Shown: positions 23,853-32,401 of the stretch, piece after piece
How positions within the stretch are numbered: the first letter of the stretch is position 1
Layout: every line of letters starts with the position of its first letter
Source: CAIMUS01 sp963708455
GTDB taxonomy: Bacteria > Pseudomonadota > Gammaproteobacteria > Competibacterales > Competibacteraceae
Direction of reading: 5' to 3'
Length of the DNA: 64,000 nucleotides
Assembly (NCBI GenBank): GCA_963708455.1
Contig: CAVPSQ010000007.1
Span: 62,001-126,000 of the forward strand
The notes under the pieces: model-generated
Told to the model about the DNA's origin: nothing
Databases searched by the model: none
The model's input: only the letters and a program-made list of their open reading frames with translations
Made by a program: the position numbers and the translations under genes

Positions 23853-24821
23853 TCAATCGCTCCCTTCCACCGCTGAACAGGATGGGTGACGACTGCCTGT
23901 CACAGCCGGCATTCTGCCCAATTTTCTTTCCTGCCAGGGAAACAGCCTGGACACCACCACCAGTATCACGGCGCCCACGACCATCCCATACAGCACGTCG
24001 ATACCGTAATGATAGCCGTTATACAGGGTGCTGATGGCCAGGCCAAAAAACACCGGCATGAAAAAGAACGGAGCCACGCGCAACCGCAGCGCATACCAGG
24101 TTGCCACCATGGCAACGGCGACGTGGCTGGAAGGAAAAGCGCCACCGACGATGGTGCCCTGCTCGAACACCCAGCGTTCGATAGCGGTGATCGGCCCGCC
24201 CGCCAGTTTTTGTACGCCACCCGGATAGGCCGGCCAGAAGATCGGCCCACCCGCCGGCGTGCACAGGAAATGCAGATAGCAGACCCAGAAGGTCAGCGAT
24301 ACCGCCAGCATAAACTGGCGGAACGGCGCGCCGGGCTCGCCACTGCCCGCACCACCGCGCCAGTAAAGCGGCAACCCTACACCCGGCATAAAAAAATAAT
24401 AACTGGCATAGCAAAAATACATCAGTTCGGTCAGCCAGAGATTGGCGTAACTTTGCAGCAACGGCGTCAGATCCCGACCGAACAGATAGCGATCAGTGGT
24501 GATCAGCGAGTCGTCGATCAGCGCCGGCCGCAGCAGGTGGATCATCTGGCCCACCGCTTCGAAGCAGAACGTGCAGAGCAGGAGCGGATACCACCAGCGC
24601 AACAGGCGCGTAACGGGGTGGTTCCAGAGCACCGGCAGCCAGCGCGCGCCCATGCCCAGCGCGCCGATCAGCAGATGCCAAGCAAGCAGTTTCCAGGGAT
24701 GGTCATGACGACCGTAACCTGCGCCCAGCACCAGCAGCAGGGCGATTGCGATCCCCAGATAAGCGAGAAACAGGCAATCCTGCAATTCCCAGCGCGGGCG
24801 GTATGGCGTTGGTCGGCTCAT
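23853..24821 (-). CDS. PAP2/AUR1-like membrane phosphatase or transferase
   Basis: Polytopic membrane protein of 322 residues. It has at least six hydrophobic segments and the PAP2-type motifs GGAFPSSHVAVAMVA (C2) and YNGYHYGIDVLYGMVVGA (C3), with CTPAGGPIFWPAYPG before them. The arrangement resembles the inositol-phosphorylceramide synthase (AUR1) group more than simple PAP2 phosphatases, so it may move a head group between lipids. The start is ATG 24821 (MSRPTPYRPRWEL); the frame upstream runs through repeat copy C and is not coding. It lies beside glycosyltransferase- and sulfotransferase-type genes. Confidence 0.82.
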   Translation of the reverse strand: MSRPTPYRPRWELQDCLFLAYLGIAIALLLVLGAGYGRHDHPWKLLAWHLLIGALGMGARWLPVLWNHPVTRLLRWWYPLLLCTFCFEAVGQMIHLLRPALIDDSLITTDRYLFGRDLTPLLQSYANLWLTELMYFCYASYYFFMPGVGLPLYWRGGAGSGEPGAPFRQFMLAVSLTFWVCYLHFLCTPAGGPIFWPAYPGGVQKLAGGPITAIERWVFEQGTIVGGAFPSSHVAVAMVATWYALRLRVAPFFFMPVFFGLAISTLYNGYHYGIDVLYGMVVGAVILVVVSRLFPWQERKLGRMPAVTGSRHPSCSAVEGSD

Positions 24822-24839
24822 CGTCGCTAGCGATTTTGC

Positions 24840-24980
24840 GGGTAGCCACTGCAACCGGGACACTGCATAGGTTGACCACCAAGGGCCGGCGAGGACGCCG
24901 GCGCTCCCAGGGTCAGGCAGACTGACCGCAGCAGGCCGGCGCGGACAGCGACGCGAGGGTCCCGCCTTAAGTGGGTAGCC
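24840..24980 (+). mobile_element. 141-bp inverted-repeat element (MITE-like), copy C
   Basis: The ends GGGTAGCCACTGCAACCGGG (24840) and, reverse-complemented from 24980, GGCTACCCACTTAAGGCGGG. The interior is nearly the same as copy B read in opposite orientation. GATTTT occurs close to both ends (24832-24837 and from 24981), a possible but not exact target duplication. It lies between the PAP2 gene and the ELM1-like gene. Confidence 0.75.
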
Positions 24981-25017
24981 GATTTTTCCATGTTCATTGT
25001 GGCCGCCAGGCACCCGC

Positions 25018-26196
25018 TCAAGGCGTATCCCGTTTTTCTATCTGGGTTGGCGTCGCGGCCTGGGATTGCTCGAACCAGGCGCGAATGCGGGCCACGGCGC
25101 GCTGCGTATCGGCGAGTGGCGGCGGCGGTGGCCCAGGCGGAAACGGCTGACCCAGCCAGACCGCCCGGCCCGAGGCAAGCAGATAGTCATGCACCAGCCG
25201 GATATCCCGGGTCATCCGCTGGGGGGGGATATGCAGCAGCAACCAGTAGATGAAGGCTTGCAGATGGGAGAGATTCCAGTTGCGCCACCAGCGATACAGC
25301 CGGGGACCGCGGCTTTCCCCTGGCGCTCCCGTGCGGCTGGGAATACCGCCCAGACCCAGATCGAAGATATATACCGGTTTGCGGGTGGCGCAGGCTTCCG
25401 CCAGCATGGTGGCGCTGTCGCAGGTGACGATGAAGGCGTCGGCTAGCGCCAGATAGGCGAAATAGGGGTTGTCGGGATCGTTTGGGCGCCAGCGGTAGAT
25501 CTGCGCCGGCACGTCGATAGCGGCAGTTAAAGTAGCGATCGGCGCCGGCGCCGTGCGGAAACTGGTCGACACCAGTAAAGCGCCGCCGCTTTCCCTGGCC
25601 AGGGCGCTGGCTGCGCGGCCCAGCCGCTCGGCGCGCAGATGATCGAAGGTATAGGGGCCACTATAGCCGCCGATGAAAACCCCAATCCAGGGTCGGGGCA
25701 ACTGCGCGAGGCGCGGCGCCCAACGCGCCGCCTTCTCGGTGAAACGCTCCTGCGCCACGCTGAACAGGCTGAAATGGTTTTGCAGCACCTGCGGGTGCTC
25801 GGCCAGCCGGTACTCCGGCACGGCGATGACCAGATCGAAGTGGGCGGGCCGGGCCCAGGGACGACCTACATGGACATAGCGGACCTGCTTGTCTCCAGCT
25901 TGGCGCTGAATCCAGCGGATCACCGGTTCGTTGCGAAAGGCGGCGGAAATCACCAGATCGGGCCACGGCGGAGTCAGCGGGCTGGAAGCGCTTAGGTCGA
26001 TGTCGCCGAGACCGGTCCGGCGCAGCAGGCTGGTCCAGAACTGGTATTTCCTGTAAGCCAGTCGCTTGATCTCGAAAGGCCAGCCCAGGGCTTCAGCCAG
26101 TGCCAGAATCTGCGCGTTTTCACCGGCGCGATAGCACAGCACTGCCCATACGCGGGGCGGCTGCCCGGTCGGCGCCGCAGCGGTCGGCTCAGACAT
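25018..26196 (-). CDS. ELM1/GtrOC1-family putative glycosyltransferase
   Basis: Protein of 392 residues of the bacterial 'mitochondrial fission ELM1' family, which has a glycosyltransferase-like fold. Landmarks are VWAVLCYRAGENAQILALAE, LPRPWIGVFIGGYSGPYTFD and, near the C-terminus, DAFIVTCDSATMLAEACATR followed by KPVYIFDLG, reminiscent of a nucleotide-sugar-binding GT-B domain. ATG 26196 has GGAAGGAAG 9-15 bases upstream; an in-frame TTG at 26205 is less likely. The substrate is unknown. Neighbours suggest work on envelope glycolipids. Confidence 0.82.
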   Translation of the reverse strand: MSEPTAAAPTGQPPRVWAVLCYRAGENAQILALAEALGWPFEIKRLAYRKYQFWTSLLRRTGLGDIDLSASSPLTPPWPDLVISAAFRNEPVIRWIQRQAGDKQVRYVHVGRPWARPAHFDLVIAVPEYRLAEHPQVLQNHFSLFSVAQERFTEKAARWAPRLAQLPRPWIGVFIGGYSGPYTFDHLRAERLGRAASALARESGGALLVSTSFRTAPAPIATLTAAIDVPAQIYRWRPNDPDNPYFAYLALADAFIVTCDSATMLAEACATRKPVYIFDLGLGGIPSRTGAPGESRGPRLYRWWRNWNLSHLQAFIYWLLLHIPPQRMTRDIRLVHDYLLASGRAVWLGQPFPPGPPPPPLADTQRAVARIRAWFEQSQAATPTQIEKRDTP

Positions 26197-26440
26197 GGAC
26201 GGCAACTTCCTTCCAATTTACCATCGGCGAACTCTAGGCTACTCCTCGGCAACTGTCAAACTATTGCTTGATTACTAAGCACTTTTCCAATTTGTCCTGC
26301 GCTCGGCCAGGGTCTGCGGGTAAACAGCATCTATCCAATAAAACACCGCTTATGCTAAAGTTTTTCGTCACAAACGGCCCGAATTGAACCCGCCTACGGC
26401 GCTCGATTCGGTTACCTTATTACGACAGGATCGAGTGTTC

Positions 26441-27364
26441 ATGTTTACGGTGCTTAACGAAGTTACCCGGTGGCTGTTATTTTTCCTTCCCCAGGATAAA
26501 AAAGTGAGCTTCGAAAGATGGCTGCGCGGTTGGGAAGAATGCCGCAAACTACGGCAGGCTGATTGCGTGATCGTGTCCTTCGGCAAAAGCGGACGTACCT
26601 GGCTGCGGGTCATGCTGTCGCGCTTCTATCAGATCAAATACGGGTTGTCGCAGCGCAGCTTTCTCGGCTTCGATAACTTCCACCGCAAGAATGCGGCAAT
26701 CCCCCGCATCTTTTTCACCCATGACAATTACATCAAGGATTATACCGGCCACGCCGACTCCAAGGTCGATTTCTACGGTAAGCGGGTGGTCCTGTTGGCG
26801 CGCGATCCGCGCGACGTGGCGGTGTCGCAATTCTTTCAATGGAAACATCGCATGCGCCCGGTCAAAAAGACCTTGAACCAATACCCAGCCCACAATGCCA
26901 ATATCTCGGTATTCGATTTTGTCACCCACCCGGACGCGGGTCTGCCCAGAGTCATCAATTTCATGAATGACTGGGCCAGAGAGATGCCGCACATCGGGCA
27001 TATGCTGGTGGTGCGTTACGAAGACATGCGCGCCAACCCGGAAGACGTACTGCGGCGCATCGTGGATTTCGTCGGCACGCCGGGCTCTGCGGAACAGATC
27101 CGCGAGGCGGTGGAGTTCGCCTCCTATGAAAATATGAAGAAGCTGGAAGAAAAGAAGGTATTCTGGCTCAGTGGCCGCCGCATGCTGCCCAAGGATCGCA
27201 ACAACCCGGACTCCTTCAAAGTCCGCCGGGCCAAGGTCGGTGGTTACCGGGATTATTTCGACGATACCCAGGCAGCCGCGATCGACGCCCAGGTGCGCGA
27301 GCGCCTCGCTCCGGTCTTCGGTTATGGCGGGAACGGCGCCGCCGACCAGGCCGTTAATGCTTGA
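26441..27364 (+). CDS. Sulfotransferase domain protein
   Basis: Cytosolic-type sulfotransferase of 307 residues, expected to transfer sulfate from PAPS to a glycan or lipid. The 5'-phosphosulfate loop is IVSFGKSGRTWLRVMLSRFY (residues ~43-62). The 3'-phosphate site is VVLLARDPRDVAVSQFF, and the C-terminal segment RRAKVGGYRDYFDD fits the RKG-like nucleotide-binding end. The reading frame can begin earlier at TTG 26384, but ATG 26441 gives the usual N-terminus and has ACAGGA upstream. It is divergent from the ELM1-like gene and followed by a broken glycosyltransferase gene. Confidence 0.85.
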   Translation: MFTVLNEVTRWLLFFLPQDKKVSFERWLRGWEECRKLRQADCVIVSFGKSGRTWLRVMLSRFYQIKYGLSQRSFLGFDNFHRKNAAIPRIFFTHDNYIKDYTGHADSKVDFYGKRVVLLARDPRDVAVSQFFQWKHRMRPVKKTLNQYPAHNANISVFDFVTHPDAGLPRVINFMNDWAREMPHIGHMLVVRYEDMRANPEDVLRRIVDFVGTPGSAEQIREAVEFASYENMKKLEEKKVFWLSGRRMLPKDRNNPDSFKVRRAKVGGYRDYFDDTQAAAIDAQVRERLAPVFGYGGNGAADQAVNA

Positions 27365-27455
27365 GAGCGGCTTCCCGGCCCAGTCGCCGGCTTGTCGCAG
27401 AGGCGTCTTTTTGCTATAAGCTGGCCCCCATCATCTCCGCCGGAGGAACCGGAGC

Positions 27456-28377
27456 TTGGACTATCGAATTTTCATTCAAGCCAACAGTCGCCAGTGGTTA
27501 GGGGCGCTGGTGGCGGCCTATTCGATGCAGCGCAATTCCGCCCATGCCGACCGCTTCACTGTCCATATCCTGCGGCAGGAAGACTACCCGTTCTTCCGGG
27601 CCCGGCAGGGTCAACTGTATCTACGCAGCGGTTTCAAGCGGCCCTGGCGCAACGACGATCTGCAATCGTTTACGCCCCTGCGCTTCATGCCCCCGGAACT
27701 GATGGGCTATCAGGGTCGCGCCCTGGTGATCGATCCGGATGTCTTCGCCGCCGCCGATGTGTGGGAACTGCTGTCCCGCGATATGCAGGGCAAAGCCATC
27801 CTGTGCCGCTTATATTCCGGCAGTAGAGGCTGGCTCGACCGCTGTCTGGCCAGCAGCGTCATGCTGCTGGATTGCGCTCAACTGACTCACTGGCACTGTG
27901 CGCAGCAGTTCAATGAAATGTTCGCGTTCCAACGCGATTACGCCCGGTGGAATCTGCCTCAGACTGGAGCCGCGCGAGTCCATCGGCTTGTTCGGGCCGG
28001 AATGGAACGATTTCGACCGGCTCACCCCGCAAACCAAGCTGTTGCATAACACCCGCCGGCTGACTCAGCCCTGGAAGACGGGCCTGCCAATCGATTACAC
28101 CCCGGCTGAACATTACAGTCTGTTTCCGCCGTTCGGCTGGTTGATGCGGCTACGGCGGCGGCTGTTCGGTGAGCACGGTCTGTTGGGCCGCTATTGGCGC
28201 CACCCCGATCCGAAACAGGAACAGTTCTTTTTCGGCTTGGTGCGGGAATGCCTCAACAAGGGCCTCATCGAGGAACAGTTGCTGCGTGAGGAAATGCAGC
28301 AAAACCATGTCCGCCACGATGCTTTCGAGGTCATGGAACGCACCCCGCCGTTACCGGCACCGCCGGTGGCCGTCTGA
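27456..28377 (+). pseudogene. Glycosyltransferase-like gene with single-base frameshift
   Basis: The first frame (TTG 27456, DYRIFIQANSRQWLGALVAA, then LVIDPDVFAAADVWELLSRD) and a second frame (RLEPRESIGLFGPEWNDFDR, then TPQTKLLHNTRRLTQPWKTG) together make one ~306-residue protein. Removing one C near 27957 restores ARWNLLRLEPRESIGL. The first half resembles nucleotide-sugar-binding folds with a D-x-D (DPDVFA). The start TTG follows CCGGAGGAACCGG. It is either a sequencing indel or a recent inactivation; the downstream half shows no further decay. Family assignment is tentative. Confidence 0.65.
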
Positions 28378-28461
28378 GTGGCAGCCGCCGGTGACGCTGG
28401 CCCGTTGTCCCTTTCCTGCGCGCCCCGGCACAGGATCAGAGAGTCAATGTGATCTGAAGCC

Positions 28462-28956
28462 ATGAATCAAGAAACCCAGTCCCCGACCACCGAATCGGCA
28501 ATCCATCCGCTGGAACGGGCCAAGGCGCTGCTGGAGCAGTTGATACAAACCTATCCAGCCGCGTTCTTTCCCGGCGGCGTCAAGCGCATCCATCCCCTTA
28601 AGATTGGTATTTACAAGGATCTGTCGCCCGTCAGCAAAGGCTGGGGTTATGAGCCGAACGAACTCAAATTCGCCTTGAAGTACTACACCCGGCCCATGCG
28701 CTATCAGATGGCGCTGCTCAAAGCGCCCCATCGGATCGATCTGCTGGGAGAGCCGGCCGGGGAAATCACCGCCGCCCATCGCCAGGTCGCGCAAGAGAAA
28801 GTCAACGAAATCATGGCAAAGCGCAAACAGCGCCAGAACGAGCGACCACCGGCGCCAAGCCGTGACCGTCGCCAGGAGGCCAAAGCGAACCGCTACCTGA
28901 ACGAGCAGGTACTGGCCACTTTGCAGGAGAAATTGAGCACCAAGGCGTTGCCTTGA
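28462..28956 (+). CDS. proQ: ProQ/FinO-family RNA chaperone
   Basis: RNA-binding protein of 164 residues. The FinO domain spans residues ~15-115 (ERAKALLEQLIQTYPAAFFP, then RIHPLKIGIYKDLS and LKFALKYYTRPMRYQMALL). A basic tail (KRKQRQNERPPAPSRDRRQE) follows and ends without the Tudor-like C-terminal domain of E. coli ProQ. It probably stabilises mRNAs and small RNAs. It stands alone on the plus strand, facing hslR, with a hairpin between the two. Confidence 0.92.
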   Translation: MNQETQSPTTESAIHPLERAKALLEQLIQTYPAAFFPGGVKRIHPLKIGIYKDLSPVSKGWGYEPNELKFALKYYTRPMRYQMALLKAPHRIDLLGEPAGEITAAHRQVAQEKVNEIMAKRKQRQNERPPAPSRDRRQEAKANRYLNEQVLATLQEKLSTKALP

Positions 28957-28966
28957 TCATCAGTGC

Positions 28967-28985
28967 AGCCGGCTGGCAGCCGGCT
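28967..28985. terminator. Symmetrical hairpin between proQ and hslR
   Basis: AGCCGGCT occurs twice around GGC. The octamer is its own reverse complement, so a perfect 8-bp stem with a 3-base loop forms on both strands between convergent genes. It is a plausible bidirectional terminator, although there is no long T tract. Confidence 0.55.
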
Positions 28986-28993
28986 AACCTCAA

Positions 28994-29401
28994 TCAGTCC
29001 GTCTGCTGAGTGAAACGGACAATCTGGCGGCGTTCTTTTTTACTGGGACGGCCGGCGGGATGGGGCATCGAGGCCGTTTGGCTACGGCGCTCCGCCGCCA
29101 GCGCCTCGCGGCGTTCCCGACTGTGCGGAGTTTCCTGGTACAGTAGCGCGGCCCGATTGGCCGGACCGCGTTCGCGCGCGACCTCTTGCACGATCACCTC
29201 ATATTCATAAGGGCCGCGCCGGATACGGAGAGTTTCGCTTACGCGCACGCCGTGGGAGGGCTTGACGCGCGCCCCGTTGACATGCACCTTGCCGCCGTTG
29301 ACGGCCTCTGCCGCCAGCGTCCGGGTCTTGAAGAAACGCGCTGCCCACAACCATTTGTCGAGGCGGACTCTTGCCGGCGTTGGTTCAGCATGGACGGTCA
29401 C
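28994..29401 (-). CDS. hslR: Heat shock protein 15 (Hsp15), S4-domain RNA binder
   Basis: Protein of 135 residues. Residues ~10-55 form an S4 domain (VRLDKWLWAARFFKTRTLAA, then NGGKVHVNGARVKPSHGVRV). The C-terminus is basic and extended (GRPSKKERRQIVRF), as in Hsp15, which recycles 50S subunits carrying a nascent chain. The start is GTG at 29401, and the TAG stop of minE overlaps it, so hslR appears to be translated with the min operon. Confidence 0.9.
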   Translation of the reverse strand: MTVHAEPTPARVRLDKWLWAARFFKTRTLAAEAVNGGKVHVNGARVKPSHGVRVSETLRIRRGPYEYEVIVQEVARERGPANRAALLYQETPHSRERREALAAERRSQTASMPHPAGRPSKKERRQIVRFTQQTD

Positions 29402-29670
29402 TACCGGGCGACCTGCTCATCGTCGGACAGCGTGATGTTGAGTTCCAGCACCTCGCGGTCCTCTTTTTTGTCCAGATGCACCTTGACTTGATCCTGGCTG
29501 ACGGGCACGTATTTGCGCACCACCTCGAGTATCTCTTTTTTCAAGGCCGGCAGATAATCGGGGCTGTGACGCCGACCGCCCCGCTCGTGAGCCACGATGA
29601 TCTGCAACCGCTCTTTGGCAAGAGCCGCGGTGCCGCGCCGGACGGGACGGAAAAAGTCTAGAAAACCCAT
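29401..29670 (-). CDS. minE: Cell division topological specificity factor MinE
   Basis: MinE, 89 residues, the expected length. It has the N-terminal membrane-targeting MGFLDFFRPVR, the MinD-contacting helix AKERLQIIVAHERGG, and the C-terminal dimerisation domain (YLPALKKEILEVVRKYVPVS). It stimulates MinD ATPase to drive pole-to-pole oscillation. It starts three bases after the minD stop. Confidence 0.96.
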   Translation of the reverse strand: MGFLDFFRPVRRGTAALAKERLQIIVAHERGGRRHSPDYLPALKKEILEVVRKYVPVSQDQVKVHLDKKEDREVLELNITLSDDEQVAR

Positions 29671-29673
29671 ACC

Positions 29674-30498
29674 TCAATTCCTAAACAGCCGTCTGAAAAA
29701 GCTTTTCTTCCCGACTGTGATGAAGCGGTGCGGACGGTCCTGACCGAGGAAGCGATCGACCAGATCGCTGTAGGCCAGACCGGCATCGCTGTGCTCGTCC
29801 AGAATCACGGGAACACCGGCATTGGAGGATTGCAACACGCTCTGGGATTCAGGAATAACCCCCAGCAAGGGAATCCCCAGAATCTCGATCACATCGTCCA
29901 CGCTCAGCATATCGCCGCGATTGGCGCGGTCCGGCGCATAGCGGGCCAGCACCAGATGTTCCTTGACGGGCTCGTCGCCCTGCTCGGCGCGCCGCGATTT
30001 GCTGGCCAGAATCCCCAGGATACGATCGGAATCGCGCACCGAGGATACCTCGGGATTAGTGACCACCAGCGCTTCATCGGCAAAATACAAAGCCATCAAC
30101 GCACCCCGCTCGATGCCCGCGGGGGAGTCGCACACGATGTATTCAAAGCTTTGTTTCAATTCGTTCAATACTCTTTCCACGCCTTCCCGGGTGAGGGCTT
30201 CCTTGTCGCGCGTCTGCGACGCCGGCAGGATATACAGATTGTCAACGCGCTTGTCCTTGATCAGCGTTTGATTCAAATTGGACTCATTATTGATAAGGTT
30301 GACGAAATCATAGACTACCCGGCGCTCGCAACCCATAATCAGGTCCAGATTGCGTAAGCCCACATCGAAATCGATCACCACGGTTTTGAGACCGCGCTGG
30401 GCCAGACCTGTGCCGAAACTGGCGCTGGTAGTGGTTTTACCCACCCCTCCCTTGCCGGAAGTCACCACGATCACTTTAGCCAAACTATTATCCTCCAC
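29674..30498 (-). CDS. minD: Septum site-determining ATPase MinD
   Basis: Membrane-associated ParA-type ATPase, 274 residues. It has a deviant Walker A (VVTSGKGGVGKTTTSASFGT, residues ~10-29), switch regions with VIDFDVGLRNLDLIMG and YIVCDSPAGIERGA, and a C-terminal amphipathic tail (GKKSFFRRLFRN) for membrane binding. It lies between minC (18 bases upstream) and minE. Confidence 0.97.
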   Translation of the reverse strand: MEDNSLAKVIVVTSGKGGVGKTTTSASFGTGLAQRGLKTVVIDFDVGLRNLDLIMGCERRVVYDFVNLINNESNLNQTLIKDKRVDNLYILPASQTRDKEALTREGVERVLNELKQSFEYIVCDSPAGIERGALMALYFADEALVVTNPEVSSVRDSDRILGILASKSRRAEQGDEPVKEHLVLARYAPDRANRGDMLSVDDVIEILGIPLLGVIPESQSVLQSSNAGVPVILDEHSDAGLAYSDLVDRFLGQDRPHRFITVGKKSFFRRLFRN

Positions 30499-30516
30499 AC
30501 TTCTTGGAATTGGCTT

Positions 30517-31239
30517 TTACCTGGACAGAGGCTCGATAATCAAGCGTTCTTCGCTAAGATACATCTGGACCGACCTGCCCCGCTCGGCCGCATCCAGTTG
30601 CTCGATCACCCGGTAACGTCCGGCAATGGAAACCAGTTCGGCTTCCAGGCTGTGGCAGAAGATGCGCGCCTCGGTATCGCCCTTCACGCCCGCCAGCGCG
30701 CGACCCCGCAGCGGACCGTACACATGGATGTTGCCGTCCGCCAGCAGTTCGGCGCCGGCGCTGACCGCGCCCAGCACGATCAGATCGCCGTTCGACGCAT
30801 ACACCTGTTGTCCCGAACGCACCGGTTGGGTAACGAGTTTACTGTGCCAGGCAGTCAGGTGTTCGTTTTTGTCTGGCTTTTTGGTAGCGCCGGCGGCGCG
30901 GTTTTCCGGAAGTATGGGCAGGCCGGCCAGGGTGGCGGCCGCCTGCAGTATGATGCCGCCGTTGCGCACGCCGACAGGGATCAGGCCGCGGGCGCGCAGC
31001 AGCCGGTCCAGAGCCACGAAATCCACGCTGAGATTGCGCTCCGCCAGAGCCTCCAGATCGATCACCACAGGAGTATTGCTGAACAGACCGGGCGCCTGTC
31101 TGACTTTATCGTTCAACTGGCGAGCGATGGCGTCCTGGTCCACTCCACGCAGGTACATCACCGTCAATGTAAACAGGCTGCCTTTCAGTTCGAAGGGAGG
31201 CGGTAATTCGCCGTCAAGCTGGGCGGATTCGGACATCAT
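30517..31239 (-). CDS. minC: Septum site-determining protein MinC
   Basis: Inhibitor of FtsZ ring assembly, 240 residues. The N-terminal FtsZ-binding domain (FELKGSLFTLTVMYLRGVDQ) and the C-terminal beta-helix (QQVYASNGDLIVLGAVSAGA, then RALAGVKGDTEARIFCHSLE) are complete, joined by a linker around residues 118-130. It is first gene of minC-minD-minE-hslR on the minus strand. Confidence 0.96.
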   Translation of the reverse strand: MMSESAQLDGELPPPFELKGSLFTLTVMYLRGVDQDAIARQLNDKVRQAPGLFSNTPVVIDLEALAERNLSVDFVALDRLLRARGLIPVGVRNGGIILQAAATLAGLPILPENRAAGATKKPDKNEHLTAWHSKLVTQPVRSGQQVYASNGDLIVLGAVSAGAELLADGNIHVYGPLRGRALAGVKGDTEARIFCHSLEAELVSIAGRYRVIEQLDAAERGRSVQMYLSEERLIIEPLSR

Positions 31240-31365
31240 AACCAGGATGCAGGGATAGTGCTGCGCTGCTGTTCAATAATATTTTACCGGAACCCGACAT
31301 ACCCCGGTGGCATGTGCGTAGGTCATCTCAGCGGATACTTGTTTTCTCGTCCGGACGCCGCCGGT

Positions 31366-31395
31366 TTGCCCGTCGCTTTCGATAATCACTATAAT
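31366..31395 (+). promoter_or_regulatory. Sigma-70-type promoter for the NlpC/P60 gene
   Basis: TTGCCC at 31366-31371 and a perfect TATAAT at 31390-31395, 18 bases apart, 36 bases before the ATG at 31431. This is the best promoter I can see in the window. Confidence 0.55.
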
Positions 31396-31430
31396 TCCCG
31401 GCAATCACTGTTGAGTAGCCGGCGACCGCG

Positions 31431-31910
31431 ATGACTCCTTACTACCTGCTGCCAACGCTAGGACTGCTGTTGCTGCTGTCTCTGGCGGGTTGCTCTTCTC
31501 AGCCCCGTTCCGCTGCGGCATTGTTTCATGATGACCTTAGTTTTGCCAAGCGTCAACGGATTTTACATACCGCCGAACGCCTGCTGGGCGCACCTTATCG
31601 ACCGGGTGGCGAAACCCCTGCCGGTCTGGATTGCAGCGGTCTGGTGCAGTACGCTTACGGTCAGGCGGGTCTGCGCGTGCCGCGCACGACGCGGGAGCTG
31701 TTCCAGACAGGCTATAGCCCCGGGCAGTTGCAACCCGCCGATTTGCTGTTTTTCGATATCCAGGGCGGCGGCGTTTCCCATGTCGGCCTCTATGCTGGCA
31801 GCAATCAGATGATTCACGTTTCTTCCGGTAGTGGCCGGGTCAGCAAAATCAGCATCGACCGTCCCTATTGGCGCCAGCGGCTGGTCGGTAGCCGGTCGCT
31901 TTTCAACTGA
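31431..31910 (+). CDS. NlpC/P60-family lipoprotein peptidase
   Basis: Cell-wall hydrolase of the C40 family, 159 residues, similar in size to E. coli Spr/MepS. A lipoprotein signal ends LLLSLAGCSS (lipid-bearing Cys ~21). The catalytic Cys is in GLDCSGLVQYAY and His in VSHVGLYAGSNQMIH. It probably cuts D-Glu-meso-DAP or related crosslinks in the periplasm, attached to a membrane. It stands alone, driven by a clear upstream promoter, and converges with the unknown gene that follows. Confidence 0.9.
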   Translation: MTPYYLLPTLGLLLLLSLAGCSSQPRSAAALFHDDLSFAKRQRILHTAERLLGAPYRPGGETPAGLDCSGLVQYAYGQAGLRVPRTTRELFQTGYSPGQLQPADLLFFDIQGGGVSHVGLYAGSNQMIHVSSGSGRVSKISIDRPYWRQRLVGSRSLFN

Positions 31911-31963
31911 AGCCACGGCAGTCCGGATCAGCCAGACCGGCCTGGCGGAACCTGGCAAAGAGG

Positions 31964-32329
31964 CTACTCCGGTTCAGCGGCAGCGGCGGGCTCCCAACGA
32001 TACAGATGGCCGTCCTTCTTAAACCCGGCCTTTTCCAGGATCGTACGGATTTTTATCATCTGGGGGCTTTCAGTGTTCCAGGTGACCGGCACTTTGGTCA
32101 TATCCACCGTATCGCCGGATTCCCGCAACTGGCCGCGAATTTCGCGCCACGGCAGTTTGCTCCATTGCTTATCCTTATCATCTTTGCGTATCTTCCTGGC
32201 GATTTTGCGGGTTGCTTCCCAGGCGGCCTCATCAGCCTGACCGCGCTTGTCCGGTTTGTCCGGTTTGTCCGGTTTGTCCTTTTTATCCTTACTGCCTTGC
32301 TCTGCTTTGGTCTGTTTGTCTTTCGCCAT
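31964..32329 (-). CDS. Small charged protein with DKP repeats, function unknown
   Basis: Protein of 121 residues, start chosen at ATG 32329 (MAKDKQTKAEQGSK). The N-terminus is a low-complexity Lys/Asp region with three perfect DKP units from a 9-bp DNA repeat. The C-terminal ~80 residues are well structured in composition (WREIRGQLRESGDTVDMTKV, then KIRTILEKAGFKKDGHLYRW). I do not recognise the domain. No signal peptide is seen. The DKP units could vary in number between strains by slippage. Confidence 0.6.
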   Translation of the reverse strand: MAKDKQTKAEQGSKDKKDKPDKPDKPDKRGQADEAAWEATRKIARKIRKDDKDKQWSKLPWREIRGQLRESGDTVDMTKVPVTWNTESPQMIKIRTILEKAGFKKDGHLYRWEPAAAAEPE

Positions 32330-32401
32330 ACCATGCACCTCTTGCTGAGTTTGCGATTCAGAATGATTCCGGCTGGAGACGGTTGAACACGCCGGCAATG
32401 C

